Shown here piece after piece: positions 33,582 through 44,902 of a stretch of DNA of 64,000 bases; within the stretch, counting starts at the first letter, position 1; each line of letters begins with the position of its first letter. The position numbers and the translations under genes were made by a program. Origin of the DNA: Pleurodeles waltl (taxonomy: Eukaryota > Chordata > Amphibia > Caudata > Salamandridae); assembly GCF_031143425.1 (NCBI RefSeq), contig NC_090448.1, forward strand, positions 536,566,313 through 536,630,312, in the 5' to 3' direction. The notes beneath the pieces are model-generated. The model saw nothing but the letters and a program-made list of their open reading frames with translations, was not told where the DNA came from and ran no database searches.

Positions 33582-34283
33582 GGGCCAGATGTAGGAAGAC
33601 GGCAAATTGCGACTTGCAATTTGCGAGTCCGAGCGACTCGCAAATTGCAACTCGCAATTTGCTAAGCAGAACAGTGTCTCAGACACCGTCTGCGAGTCGC
33701 TATGGGGTCGCAAAGACCCACGTCATTAATATTAATGAGGTGGGTCGCATTTTGCGCCCCCATAGCGACTATGGGCACTCACGGGGATGGAGGCCTGCTG
33801 GGAACAGCAGACCTCCATATCCGTGACTGCTTTTAAATAAAGCAGTTTTTTTTTTCCAAGTGTAGCCCGTTTTCCTTAAAGGAAAACGAGCTGCACTTAG
33901 AAAAAAAAAAAAAAAACTTTAGTTTCGGATTTTTTCAGGGCAGGTAGTGGTCCCTTGGACCACTGCCTGCTCTGAAAAAATATTTTGGGGTCCACTCACA
34001 AAGGGGAACTCACTCCAGTTTGCGAGTGGGTTACCATCCACTTCAAGTGGATGGTAACTGCGACTCCATTTGCGACCGCATACGCGGTCCCAAATGGAAT
34101 TGCATACCACTGCGAGTCGCAAATAGGAAGGGAACACCCCTTCCTATTTGCGAGTCGGAAATGCATTTTGCGAGTCGGTTCCGACTCACAAAATGCATTT
34201 CTGCATAGCAAACACACGTTTGCGACTCGCAAATGGAGATTTTCGCCGTTTGCGACTCGCAAACTGTTTGCTACATCTGGCCC
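33582..34283. mobile_element. Harbinger-type MITE (702 bp) rich in CGACTCGCAA motifs, TSD TAA
   Basis: Starts GGGCCAGATGTAGGAAG and ends GCTACATCTGGCCC, flanked by TAA on both sides (33579-33581, 34284-34286). The body contains many copies of TTGCGACTCGCAA-like inverted motifs that make local hairpins, and two poly-A/T runs in the middle. Confidence 0.88.
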
Positions 34284-34286
34284 TAA

Positions 34287-34980
34287 ATGTGGAAGGTTCA
34301 CAGGACGTGGAATCTAGATATGCCCGTACCCTTCAATGCGTATGTCTAATGTCCCCAAAGGCCATTAAGAATTGGGCGGGAAAACTTGTGGTGCCAGAGA
34401 ATTAGGGGCCGATGAGAGTGGCTGGCTCAGAGGGAAACAGAACTGTGTTCCAGCAAAGGTCTTGGGTGGGCAGGTGAGGGACGTCACCAGAAGCAGTGAG
34501 TGTGGAAGCCATACTCTGGGATTCAGTTATAGCAAGAGTACCGATGGCAATCCTGTTATGGGATTGAAACATCAACTTTAAATGCGGACCCCACCACATT
34601 GGTTATAATTGATTAATGGGCTGTGCTATTTTCGGGTTTTCAGATACGTACATTGATCACTATTCTCACACATGTGTATCGCTTGTGAGAGTGCACCAAG
34701 CACGTGTTTTTACCTACATCCTCTGTGCGGTCTTTTATGTTTGTTGATAGAATCATTTTCCATTGCTATAGATATATATACCGTTTGGTTGCATAACATT
34801 GTTTATGGTACATTTCTAGTGACCATTGTTCATGTAATGGTTACCTAAGGTGCCTGAAGACACTTAGGTCCCTTTGTTAATTAGAACTACAAATTAATGT
34901 CAAGCCTAATGTAAAGTCCATGGACTGCAACTCCCTTAATGCTTCATAAGGTTATTCTAAGCATTTCTCAAGATTGTATT
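34287..34980. other. Unassigned sequence
   Basis: About 700 bp with no recognisable coding motif or repeat ends. Confidence 0.4.
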
Positions 34981-34984
34981 TTTG

Positions 34985-35375
34985 TCAAAAGGTTGTTTTG
35001 ATGAGGCCGTCCAGGGGTGTTGAATATTGCTGGGTTGAGGGTCCCCCACACGATCCATGGGCCTCTGGAAGCTGGCTTACCACTTTCTCTTTTTCGTGTG
35101 AACCCAGATCCTACCAACGTTTCCTCACCTCTTCAGTGGTAAGCTCTGTCACTCCCACAGCACATATGTTGTCCAGTGTGCCCTTGAAGACTTTGCTTTT
35201 CTGGCTGTCTGGAACCTGGAAAAATGTTTTGTCAGAAAGTGCATTGTGATGTGCCATGCATTTTTTAATGAGCCCTTCAGTTCCTTCTCACTGAAATTGA
35301 GCTTCCTTTTGAACTCTTCTGCTTCCTTCTCAATATTTTCTGAAAAGAGTTTCTCCAAAAATCTGTCCAAAAGGC
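34985..35375 (-). pseudogene. Harbinger Myb/SANT-like (naiF-type) protein, N-terminal relic
   Basis: On the minus strand the peptide KRKLNFSEKELKG is followed, after a frameshift, by HHNALSDKTFFQVPDSQKSK, GTLDNICAVGVTELTTEEVRK, RW-stop-DL, and EKEKVVSQLPEAHGSCGGPS. This is the Myb-like domain of Harbinger partner proteins (F-SEKEL ... W-I ... VNAVG-type ... EEVRKRW-DL). The tryptophan-flanking position holds a TAG stop. No transposase is found beside it; it abuts the end of the DIRS element. Confidence 0.78.
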
Positions 35376-35714
35376 CCCAAACACTCAGTAAGGTACTCTG
35401 CTTCCACAGCCTCCCTCAACTCAAATCAAGTGCTAATTTTTCGGATGCAATTTAGTCCCTTTTTGTGATTCCGAATTATCACAGCATTAAATCCAAACCA
35501 TTAATCTGCTTTAAAGCTTTAATCTGTCACCCTGACTTTCCTTCTCTGAAGCCTTCTTTATTCTGAAAGAAACTACAACAGAATGTATTCTGTCATGGTG
35601 GGTTATTCCTGTGGTGGGATAATCCTAGGTTCTGTGTCTTTAATAGAATCCAGATTTTCTACCACCCAGGCTGTGGAAAATCTACATTTTATGTCAGGAC
35701 ATGGAGGCTAATAT

Positions 35715-36675
35715 TATTTAAAGTGCAGATAGAATAGTGTCAATTGCATTCACAACAGGTTTAAAGTAGCAGCTTCTGAACATGTTGAAATATCTTAAAA
35801 TGTCCTGCAATCCACCACCCTTTACCAAAGTCTTTGATGCTGATGCACCTCTAAGCGAATGTACTCCAAATCTAGTCACATCCACACCTGCCGCTCTCAT
35901 CACCTCTTTTACCCATTGTTCTAAAGCTGGTCGTGAAACTGCCTTATGAGGCCACCTTTAGGAGAGTTCTGACATGTTCAACATTATTGCTCAAACTTTT
36001 AGTTCATCTTTGATATTCCTTCAGACACTTAACCACGCCCAGTCTTTCAGTTGACTCAAAATATAGGTACAATATAGTCCTTGATAAGGTTTTCACTCTT
36101 CTCTTAATGTAAAACCACCTTCTAACTGATAGGCCCTAATTGTAACATATAGAGCCCTCGCATCGGAAGTCCTCCTAAACAACACTAAACAATGTAGAAG
36201 CGTCAGATTCCAAGAAATCTGTCTTAGAGTCAGGTTTAAATTATCACCCAACTTACTAAAACCTCTAACACCAGTCTAACATCCCGTAATGAAGTATATT
36301 TTGCCATAGACAGGTTCAACACCCTCATACTACTCATTATTTTCTTAGTCAGTAAATTCTAATGGACAGACACATAGGGGGTTATTACAACTTTGGAGGA
36401 GGTGTTAATCCGTCCCAAAAGTGACGGTAAAGTGACGGATATACCACCAGCCGTATTACGAGTTCCATAGGATATAATGGACTCGTAATACGGCTGGTGG
36501 TATATCCGTCACTTTACCGTCACTTTTGGGACGGATTAACACCTCCTCCAAAGTTGTAATAACCCCCATAATTTGCTAAGCAATGGCCTGCCGCTATAGC
36601 TGACCTATAGACATTTACTGTTGTGTACGATAGGCCAGTTTCAAACCATGCAGTTACATAATTAACCACATGAAC
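35715..36675 (-). pseudogene. DIRS tyrosine recombinase
   Basis: This enzyme would integrate the circular DNA intermediate. The C-terminal catalytic box reads FGVHSLRGASASK (H-x-x-R, about 35835-35875) with AGVDVTRF before it and GGGLQDILRYFN after it. Upstream, RTSDARALYVTIRAYQLEGG (about 36110-36170) corresponds to the first catalytic arginine block, and GLSYTTVNVYRSAIAAGH (about 36590-36640) to the N-terminal core-binding part. Stops interrupt the middle, and the 36377-36567 MITE splits the gene. Confidence 0.8.
36377..36567. mobile_element. Foldback Harbinger-type MITE, copy 2, TSD ATA
   Basis: A 191-bp near-perfect palindrome starting GGGGGTTATTACAACTTTGG, flanked by ATA (36374-36376, 36568-36570). 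Very close in sequence to the copy at 18120-18309, differing mainly at TCTAAC versus TACAAC near the ends. Confidence 0.9.
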
Positions 36676-37500
36676 TATATCTCTTGAAATGGGATCATAA
36701 TCCTGTTGGATACAGCAACAAACCCAGTTCTACCAAACCAATCTGTATGCCATTTTAGTTCCTGATGGCCAGGACTCCGATATGAGTCTGAAAAATTCTG
36801 CCGAAAGTCCTGGCATTTCCCACTTTTTCCTGAAATCCTCCATGACATCAAATCTAGAATTCCTTGTTCTACCAGACTGTGAAACTCTCCTCCTGTTCCT
36901 AGAATTCCCTCTCTTAACCTCAGTATCAAGACAGGAAAATATATTTCCATTTCAAGCATGACTGGAAACCAAGCTTGTGACCTCCAAACTGTAGTTATAA
37001 CCATTACAGTCTCCCTGTATCTGTGTTTTTGCAATGGAACTCTCTGCAACATTGCAAACAGAGAGAAAGCATAAGGTGCTAATCCCCTCTAATCTTACAG
37101 GAAAGCTTGCACTCCCCAAGCTTCACGGTCTGGTCTCCAGCTAGAAAACCTTCTCAACTCTGTGTTCTGCCTGTCTGCAAAATGGTCAACGCCTAAAGGT
37201 CCCCATTTCTCTTGAATCCCCAGAAATATCTCTCTGTTCGTCCACTAGTTGCTTGAATCTCTAAAATTCCTCAGGAACCAATCTGCTACACGATTGCTTA
37301 GACCAGGAACATGTTTTGCCACAACTGAAATTCCCTTGCTCAAACGGTATTCCCAAAAGCCTTTTGCCAAATCCTCTAGGCTCTTTGACATGGGCTGCCC
37401 ATCCTGCTGATGTATCTCACCACTGACATATTGTCCATGTGGAATATTACACAACATTTTATCATTCTCTGGGTAAAACAACATATTGCGAATTCAACTG
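36675..37500 (-). pseudogene. DIRS RNase H and linker
   Basis: The minus-strand peptide INQQDGQPMSKSLEDLAKGF-like stretch followed by VVAKHVPGLSNRVADWFLR (37245-37420) is the RNase H C-terminal half with the AxHxPGxxNxxAD block. It is followed by the DIRS linker: WRPDREAWG-V-like, LQRVPLQKHRYRETVMVITT and WRSQAWFPVMLE (36675-37060). Stops lie between the blocks. Confidence 0.75.
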
Positions 37501-38111
37501 CCAACAATTCTAAACAATGGATACATAACCTCTTCTCTTGAACTGTCTAACGTCCACCTGTGGATGAGTTCCCACATCTTGCTCCCCATCCTTCCAAACA
37601 TGCATCCGACTCTATCAAAACCTCTGGGTTCTCTCCAAAAATAGCCCTGCCATTCCATGCTTTCGCATTCCTGAGTCACCATCTTATTTCCTTCCTCAAC
37701 TCCTTATTCAATGTTATTAGTTGAGAATAAGACCAGCTGACTTGCAAACGCCTCAGTTTCAATCTCTGCAGGGCCCAATAACACTGCAGCCCAGGGAATA
37801 TTGCCTGAATTGATAAGAATAACCGACCTACAATCCTTGCTGAGATCCTCAAAGGTATCACCTTCATTCCTAATGCCTTCCTCAATTCCTTCTGTAACCT
37901 CTTCATCTTCTCTCTCAATAGCTTCAGTTCTGCCTGAACTATGTCCACAACAAACCCCAGAATCCGAGTTTCCTAAATTGGGATCAAGGAAGATTTCTTT
38001 CTGTTTATCACAATGCCCAAAAGGTCTAGCAATTCCATAGCCATATCTGTATGGCTCAAAACTACTTCCTTGTCTTGACCCATTATTAGAATATTGTCCA
38101 GACCTATAAAA

Positions 38112-39372
38112 TGTCACGGTCTGTCGCGGCTCTGGGCGGTTCTGTCAGGACTCCAGGCGGAGCACCCCTGGAGGTCTCCCTCTGGATGTAGTGTACCGAA
38201 GCAGAGGAGCAGATAAAGGCATACACCAGTGATGAACAGCCATACGAAAGCACAGAAGCAGGATAGTGAAGCCAGAGCAACCTTAGTGTGAACAAACAGG
38301 GAATGGATCAGTAATGGACACTCACACTGGGGTTACCACTAAGGTTGTACACAGGTACAGCTCAGAACTTCCCACAGCAACAGGGAACATCAATGCCTCT
38401 GTGCAGATTACTCTTACAGATAGTCACCCCACAAGCCCTATAGAAAGGAGGCAGCAGAACTGATTCTTTCTCTGGACCCTTAGGGCACAAACAAGATTTG
38501 TACTTACATATATAAGACAAGCCCTTGTGAGTCCAACCGGAGACACAGTGGCAATTCCTGGAAAACAGCAGTGGCACACTGTCACAGAAAAGCACTTAAA
38601 ACTACATACAACACAAGACATAGGACAGGGCAGGAATTGCCTCCTGAAAACCAGGAGCCAAACCCTGTACAAAGGAAAACACTGTAGCAAGCAGGAACAG
38701 GACTGGAAAATGGGACACAGGCTCTGGCTGAAGCAAGCAGGAACAGGTCTCGTAAACAGGGCACAGGCTTTACCTGAAGCAAGCAGGAACAGGACTGGAA
38801 AACAGGACACAGGCTCTGGCTGATGCAAGCAGGAACAGGACTGGAAAACAGGACATAGGCTCTGGCTGATGCAAGCAGGAACAGGACTGGAAAACAAGGC
38901 ACAGGCTTGGGCTGAAGCAAGCAGGAACAGTACTGGAAAACAGGCCAACAAGAATTCCGGTACACAAAGGAAACAAACTCCTATACACAACAGGGAACTT
39001 AAGGAAATGGCAGCTTATAAGCCGTTCCAGGCAGCAGCAAGCCCATGGCTGGTCTGTACAAGAGTGGTCACAGGTGTGTGCAGTTCCAGTCTCTCACAGG
39101 TCCTGGAGGAGAGAATCCAGTACAAAGGAACTGCAGGATTCTTCCCATAGGAAGCAATGGGCAGCAGAATCCCAGTCTTACTGACTACTAGGCAGTGCAA
39201 TATGGGAACTGAAGTCCATTGAAGCAAATATAGTTCTTCAATAGCATACAATATCGAAATGGGAAGAAAGAAGGAGTCAGAAAGGGACTCTGAATGAGTG
39301 TTAATGATGATTCCCAGGCTGCAGATAGTCCGTGTACAGTGCCCTCCAGAGATGGGACGACAAGTCGTAACA
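38112..39372. mobile_element. Solo LTR (1,261 bp), TSD TAAAA, in the DIRS RT gene
   Basis: Plus-strand view starts TGTCACGGTCTGTCGC and ends GACAAGTCGTAACA, with TAAAA at 38107-38111 and 39373-39377. It interrupts the DIRS reverse transcriptase. Orientation is unresolved: TATA-like sequences exist on both strands. It contains six 46-bp tandem repeats. ERV or Gypsy class cannot be told from the LTR alone. Confidence 0.85.
38684..38950. repeat. 46-bp tandem repeat in the solo LTR, about 5.8 units
   Basis: Units start at 38684, 38730, 38776, 38822, 38868 and 38914 and share GCAAGCAGGAACAGGACTGG. The exact 46-bp period leaves a long Cys-rich open frame on the minus strand that I consider an artefact. 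Confidence 0.9.
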
Positions 39373-40687
39373 TAAAACCTTTCTCCTCACAACTGTAGCT
39401 ATGCTGCTACTGGGGAAAGCACGTTCGTAAAGCACAAAGGTGCTCAGGACAGATAGAATGGAGGACTTCTGAATTGCCATAACTTCCCCATCCATTTGAA
39501 CTGGTGGAATCTCCGATGTGATGCCCAATTCAGGATAGTCAAATACACATCCATCAGATACAACCTTGCTAACAAATGTCCTTTCCTTAACACATCTCTT
39601 AACAGATAAATGCCCTCCATCTTGAAGTGGTGATATACCACTCATCAGTTCCATACCTTTGCCTTTTTTCTCGACCAAAACTATATTGCTGAGGAACCCT
39701 AGAGCGCTATCCATGACCTCCTCTATGGCTGCCTTTGCCAGTAAGTCCTCTACCTCTTGCGTAACCATCCTCATATCCACCTCCAAGAATTTTCTTTCCC
39801 GAGGTGTCCTCATCTGTACAGAAATATCTATAAACTCCAGTTTGTATCCTTTGACAGTCTCCAAAACCCAGGGATCCTGGGTCAACAAATTCCAGTTCCC
39901 TCAAAACTGGGTCAACCTGCTCCCCACCACTATTGGGGTATCTGAACAGACTTTGGATACTGTGACCTGTTGACATTCCTCTTTGTCTCTGATCCCCTCT
40001 GGATGATCTGTCTCAAAACCTCTGTTTCTGGGGATACAACCCCTGATGAGATCCATGCCCTGTCTGGGTGTACCTTGCACCACGTCCTGAGGAGGGTCTT
40101 GATCCAGACTGTCCTTGGTTGAGGAACCAACCCCTCGTTCTCCCGGTCCTACAAAAAATGCTATCTGCAAAAACCTTTTTGATATCCTTCTGGGACTTCT
40201 GAATTGTGCTAAAAACCCCAGTATATTTTGCAATATATCTTTAACAAACTCATCTCCAAAAAGCTGGCCCTGTGAGAAAGAACCCCCTTCCTTACTCGCC
40301 AGTCCACTAACCTAGAATGAATTTTAAATAGTATGCTCTTCCTCCATTCATTCGGAAGTGCTGTATTAGCATTGCCAATAGGCAAATGGCCCTCTGCACC
40401 CAGTGGAGTAATTCCTTTGAATCCACAGGATTCTCACTGAGATAGGCCCCTTCTACCATTTCAAAGATCTTTGTTAGGTGTACAATTATGTCTCAAAGAT
40501 GATCCTGAGTAGATTTTAACCATCCGTTTCATGGGTCCTTTCCACTTTTATTAATGAATGCCACTACATTTGTATCAAATTCTAGGGTCATAGCAACTTT
40601 GCCAGATAAAGACGGGCATGGAAACTCAAATCTCATTTGAGACTTGACCTCTTTACGTAGCTCCCTCCTTACCCAGAAGGAGATTTT

Positions 40688-41462
40688 GGGCCTGATTTAG
40701 AGTTTCACAGAGGGGTTTGCTCCGCCACAAATAGGAGGGATAGCCCATCATCTGCTGTATTACGAGTCCATTATATCCTATGGACACCATAATATGGTAG
40801 ACAGGATATCCGTCACAATTGTCAATCAATCAATCATAGCTTTGTAAAGCACAGCACTATCACCCCTAAGTGTATCTGGGTGCTGAGGGTGCTGAGTCTC
40901 CATCAAAAACCATGTCTTGAATCTCCTTCTGAAGTCCGCCAGGGACGGAGATGTTCAGATGTGGAGGGGCAAGCTGTTCCAGGACTCAGCTGCTGTGTAG
41001 GAGAAGGAGGGGCCTCCCCTTCAGCTGCGATGGATGTGGGGTGTGTGTGTGAGGTTTAGTGAGGTGGAGCGTAGTTGTCTTGCTGGGATGTAGAACCTCA
41101 GTCAGTGGTTGATGTAGGACAGTCCTAGGTTGTGGAGAGCCTTGTATGCAAGTGTGAGGATTATGAATTGGCATCTATTCTGGATGGGGAGCCAGTGGAG
41201 GTTCCTGAGGTGTTGGGTGATGCTTGAGCGCTTAGGGAGATTGAGGAAGTGTCTGGCTGCAGTGTTCTGTAGAGTCTGGAGTCTTTTAAGTAGCTGGGAG
41301 GACATTTCAGCATAGAAAGCATTGCCATAGTGAAGGCGGCTGGTGACTGCCTTTCAGGTGTCAGTAGGGATCCATTTGAAGATGTAGCAGAGCATATGGA
41401 GGATGTTGTAACCTGTCCAGTTTGTGATGGTTTGACCTTTCCGCCAAACTCTAATTCAGCCC
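40688..41462. mobile_element. Harbinger-type MITE split by an L2-like LINE, in DIRS gag
   Basis: Left half 40688-40820 begins GGGCCTGATTTAGAG and contains ATTACGAGTCCATTATATCC, the same core as the foldback MITEs. The right end 41425-41462 ends CCGCCAAACTCTAATTCAGCCC-like sequence. Flanks TTT and TTC approximate a 3-bp TSD. The LINE sits between the two halves. Confidence 0.72.
40821..41424 (-). pseudogene. L2-like LINE fragment (RT C-terminal part), minus strand
   Basis: On the minus strand: SRLHYGNAFYAEMSSQLLKR, LQTLQNTAARHFLNL, LHWLPIQNRCQFIILTLAYK and ALHNLGLSYI, the classic end of CR1/L2/Rex-type ORF2 proteins, then GRPLL-type and SRVLEQLAPPHLN. It ends in ATCAATCAATC-type repeats (40821-40836), the family's short 3' tail. 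Strongly 5'-truncated. Confidence 0.82.
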
Positions 41463-41737
41463 TTCAGTTAGCCACATGCTGTGATGGTGCCCATTCTGAG
41501 GATAGAGTATGTTTTATTAAAAGAGGATCAAACGTTTCACCCCCCAAAGGGTCAACTATGCCAATTTATAACCCCGAAGCCTTACCTGCCTCTTCTGGGG
41601 TTCCTCTTCTTTTGACCTTGATTACTTTGTGGTTGAAGTCAAACCCTGCAGAATATGACAGATGAATTTCCTGCTCTCAAGCCTCAACACTGTCCAATGA
41701 TGCCGGAACACTCAGGCATTTATTTTGCCAATCCACA

Positions 41738-43632
41738 GAGCCACCCACAAAGCAGCCCTCAGTGACTTCCACCGGCAAATCAAGGATACCAAGAGAGCAG
41801 CCATCACAGCCCGCATCGACACAGCAGACAATCACACGAAATAACTATTCAAAACAGTTAAGGGATACAATCTGGCAGTCACAGAGAACACACTCCACCC
41901 TTCCCAAGAACTCTGAGACATCCTCTCTGAATATTTTCACATCAAGATTGCCACCATATACCCAAACTTTGACCCCCAACCCATAGTTCTCAACCTCAAC
42001 GGTCTCGTCCAAACAGCGCACACCAGCCAAACGATCTCTGCATCGACATCCCAGACAAACCACCACAGGCATCATGTCATCTATCCACTCCGGAGCACCC
42101 ACTGACCCATGCTCCCACCACTTTTTCAACCACAGAACCAATCACATCAGCATCGAACTCACCAGCATTCTTAACACCTCCTTTACCACTGCAGTCTTCC
42201 CAGACAGAAGAAAACACGCAGAGATCAGACCACTCCTAAAGATAACCTCCGTCGACCCCAGCAAACTAAAAAAAATGTACGATCCCTCTATTCCCTTACC
42301 CTGCCAAAGTACTTGAGAAGGCCATCAATCAACAGCTCACTGAATATCCAGAAAAAAAACAATCTGCTTGACATCTCCCAATCAGGCTTCTGAGCCAACC
42401 CCACCACTGAGACTGCACTGATTGCATCCACTGATGACATCAGAACACTCCTCGATTAGGGGGAGACTGCTGCCTTGATCCTCCTCAACATCTCAGTAGC
42501 ATTTGACACCATATCGCACCACACCCTCATCAACAGTCTCCACAACATCTACATACAAAAGAATGCCCTCAAATGGATCGCCTCCTGCGTTACAGGACTT
42601 ACTCAGAGCATCTGGCTGCCTACCTTCACCTCTGAACCCAAGAGCATCACATGCGGTGTACCCCAAGGATCACCCCTCAGCCCCACACTGTCCAACATCT
42701 ACATGACATCATCAGATCCCACAGTCTCAACATCCTATCCTACACAGACGACACACAGCTCATCCTCTCGCTCACTGAAGATGCCCCACCACCACTACCA
42801 GAACATACTTGTGTGACGCCATGACCCACATAGCCAACTGGACGAAAGCTAATTGTTTCAAACTTAGCTCTGACAAAACAGAAGTACTGATCTTCGGGAG
42901 AAACACATCAATTTGGGTGGCCAGACAAACTCGGACCCACCTCTGCGTCAACACCATGCACACAACTTCAACATCATCCTTGACACTGGACTGACTATGA
43001 AGCAACAAATCAAAGTAGTCGCCTCCACCTGCTTCCACACCCTCTTCACCTTCCGCAAAATCTTCAGGTGGATCCCAGTCAACACCAGAAACAGCATCAC
43101 CTAGCCCCTGGTTAAACACCCACCTCAACTACGGCAACACACTCTACTCTGAAATCTCCACCCAACTCCGCAAAAGACTACAGACCGCGGAAGCTAGACT
43201 TATCCTGTACCACCCCAATTCGGCCCACATAACCTCCCACCTCAGAAACCTTCACTGGCTCCTGATCCAGAAGAGATGTCAGTTCAAGATCCTTGCGCAT
43301 GCCTACAGGACCTTATATGGTCATGGACTGGCCTACATCTCCACCGACTGAACTTCCATCAACCCATCAGACACCTTTGCTCCTTCTCACTAGCCCTTGC
43401 ACACACACTGAATCCATTGCAACCACAGAGGTGGGTGTTCCTTCTCCTACATTGCCACCAAGACCTGGACCAACCTGCCCTCTACCTTTGAACCGCACTC
43501 TCCCTTGCAGACTTCAGAAAGAAGCTCAATACCTGGCCGTTCAACTGGGACCTTGCACCACAGCACCCTGATAACCCCAGGGGTAACAGTGCTTTGCCCT
43601 ACAAATACTGATTGATTAACTGATTGATTGAC
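41738..43632 (+). pseudogene. L2-like LINE, ORF2 reverse transcriptase (decayed)
   Basis: Plus-strand blocks: THKAALSDFHRQIKDTKRA (41750), LFKTVKGYNLAVTE (41850), LLNISVAFDTISHHTLINSL (42480-42540, with the FD of RT motif A), CGVPQGSPLSPTLSNIYM (42650-42705), YTDDTQLILSL in a shifted frame (about 42740-42770), LSSDKTEVLIFGRN (42860) and SLADFRKKLNTWPF (43503). It ends in TGATTGATTAACTGATTGAT-type repeats. Numerous stops. It carries the same 3' tail as the inverted copy at 40821 and is inserted in DIRS gag. Confidence 0.85.
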
Positions 43633-43955
43633 TACTGGACAAGTTGTTATATCCACACCATCATCTATTAATCTTTCTTCTCCTACCTTTCCTTTCTTAG
43701 TCTTGTTATGATGGTCGCCCCCTGGGGTTCTTTTTTACTGAACCTTATTTACCCAGCCTGAGCATTCTGCTGGTTCTACAGCCTTCCTTTCTCTGGTGCC
43801 TGATATTTTTGAAACTCTCTGTTTTTCAGCTAGTGCCTGAAACCTACTCTCGGTGGTATTAGTTAGCGACCCATCAACTTCCCCAATGCTTTACTCAACA
43901 TTCCTTCTCATTTTTTCTCTAGTCTGCCCTCTAACTGTTCCTCAGACATTTGTGA

Positions 43956-44902
43956 TACACAATATTATATTCTAATATGATAGAAAATATAAAATAAACT
44001 GTCTGTTCTTATTATCCTGACCAAAAACTCCTTAAACTTAAAACTCCTAAGCCACTTACCAAAATCTCCCCTTAATGCTTCTCAAACAAGTTCCTGGCCA
44101 ATGAACTGCAACTGCCAACATTTCTTTTACATGATGCATTGCTGTGTCTCAAACACTCAAAATGTCCATCTGTGCAGTAAGGTCTGTGTATTCCCAAAGT
44201 TCCAAAATGACAGCTGACTCGCCGGTCATGTGTGAGGTGACCAGTGTGTTCGGCCCTTGCCATGGGTGTTTCTTTAATTAATGTTTTGTCCCCCCAACAG
44301 CAGCTGGAACTTCAAAATGAGCACACCGCTCGATGACAGGCCGAATGAGGTAGCTGCACTGTGAACAGCTCAAACCGCATTACTCGAGTGTCAAGAGAGG
44401 ACGCGTGGCAGCTCTGGAAAGTGGAGCGCATTTTCAAAAGGCGTTGGCGACACTGCAGTTCAAACGGGGCTGAGACATATACTGCATCGGAGTCCACACA
44501 GTAAGTTAGACGAATTAAGACTTATCAGAGGCATACATGAAAAATAAAAGAAAAGGCAATACTAATATGCTACAACATATGTCTTGATAACAGCAATCCC
44601 ATCCATACACATGACTAAAAAACTTTCAATTAAAGTAATCCCAAAGTGAGATTAATGGGGATACTTATCTTGTGAGCAGCAGCTTCAACAAAAGGAAGAT
44701 TGCTGCATAATGCTGGACTTTATAGATTAATGGAATGTGATAAAGGTTCTGAGTTCTTTCTATTGTAGCTGCTGTGAGTGGGCAATAAAAGGTTTATTGC
44801 ATAATATTATCCTCCATGCCATGCCATAAAATTGTTTACATTATTCTATCAAATGAGGCAAACCCAAGTAACCCTTAGATCTGGGTAATTAAATCAAAAA
44901 TG
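43956..44902. other. Unassigned sequence right of the DIRS gag
   Basis: May include the DIRS 5' terminal repeat, but I could not pair it with the left end. No coding region recognised. Confidence 0.4.

Larger units (their letters stand above)
37676..39900 (-). pseudogene. DIRS reverse transcriptase, split by a solo LTR
   Basis: Upstream of the LTR (39888-39378) the minus-strand frame starts near LLTQDPWVLETVKGYKLEF, then LAKAAIEEVMDSALGFLSNI and LVEKKGKGMELMSG, the DIRS RT finger region. Downstream of the LTR (38106-37676) come GLDNILIMGQDKE, where the YxDD aspartate pair reads DN, then LDLLGIVINRKKSSLIP, and SIQAIFPGLQCYWALQRLKL of the thumb/connection. Joined across the TAAAA target site, these blocks follow DIRS order. 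It is inactive. Confidence 0.8.
35480..43955 (-). mobile_element. DIRS-type tyrosine-recombinase retrotransposon, decayed and nested
   Basis: Minus-strand order is gag (43955-39900), RT/RNase H (39900-about 36900) and tyrosine recombinase (about 36675-35715), then a terminal region with GTCAGGACATGGAGGC. Its flanks show no LTRs, as expected for DIRS, whose ends are inverted repeats. Insertions inside are an L2-like LINE (about 41738-43632), a MITE (40688-41462) that itself contains another L2-like LINE, a solo LTR (38112-39372) and a foldback MITE (36377-36567). The inverted terminal repeats were not resolved, so both ends are approximate. Confidence 0.8.
39901..43955 (-). pseudogene. DIRS gag, in several pieces
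   Basis: Pieces on the minus strand: N-terminal helical part (GEVDGSLTNTTESRFQALAE, about 43855-43935) to DDGVDITTCPV (43640); then EIHLSYSAGFDFNHK, GGETFDPLLIKHTLSSEWAP and SQHVAN (41690-41465); then VRRELRKEVKSQMRFEFPCP, LSGKVAMTLEFDTNVVAFI and NKSGKDP (about 40680-40530), and downstream YLSENPVDSKELLHW. The FDP-x5-HTLSSEWAP block is typical of DIRS gag. Two LINE-bearing insertions separate the pieces; stops are frequent. Confidence 0.72.

Noticed and set aside
38424..38990. 188-codon Cys-rich open frame on the minus strand
   Set aside because: Produced by the 46-bp repeat in a solo LTR; repetitive and without a recognisable signal.
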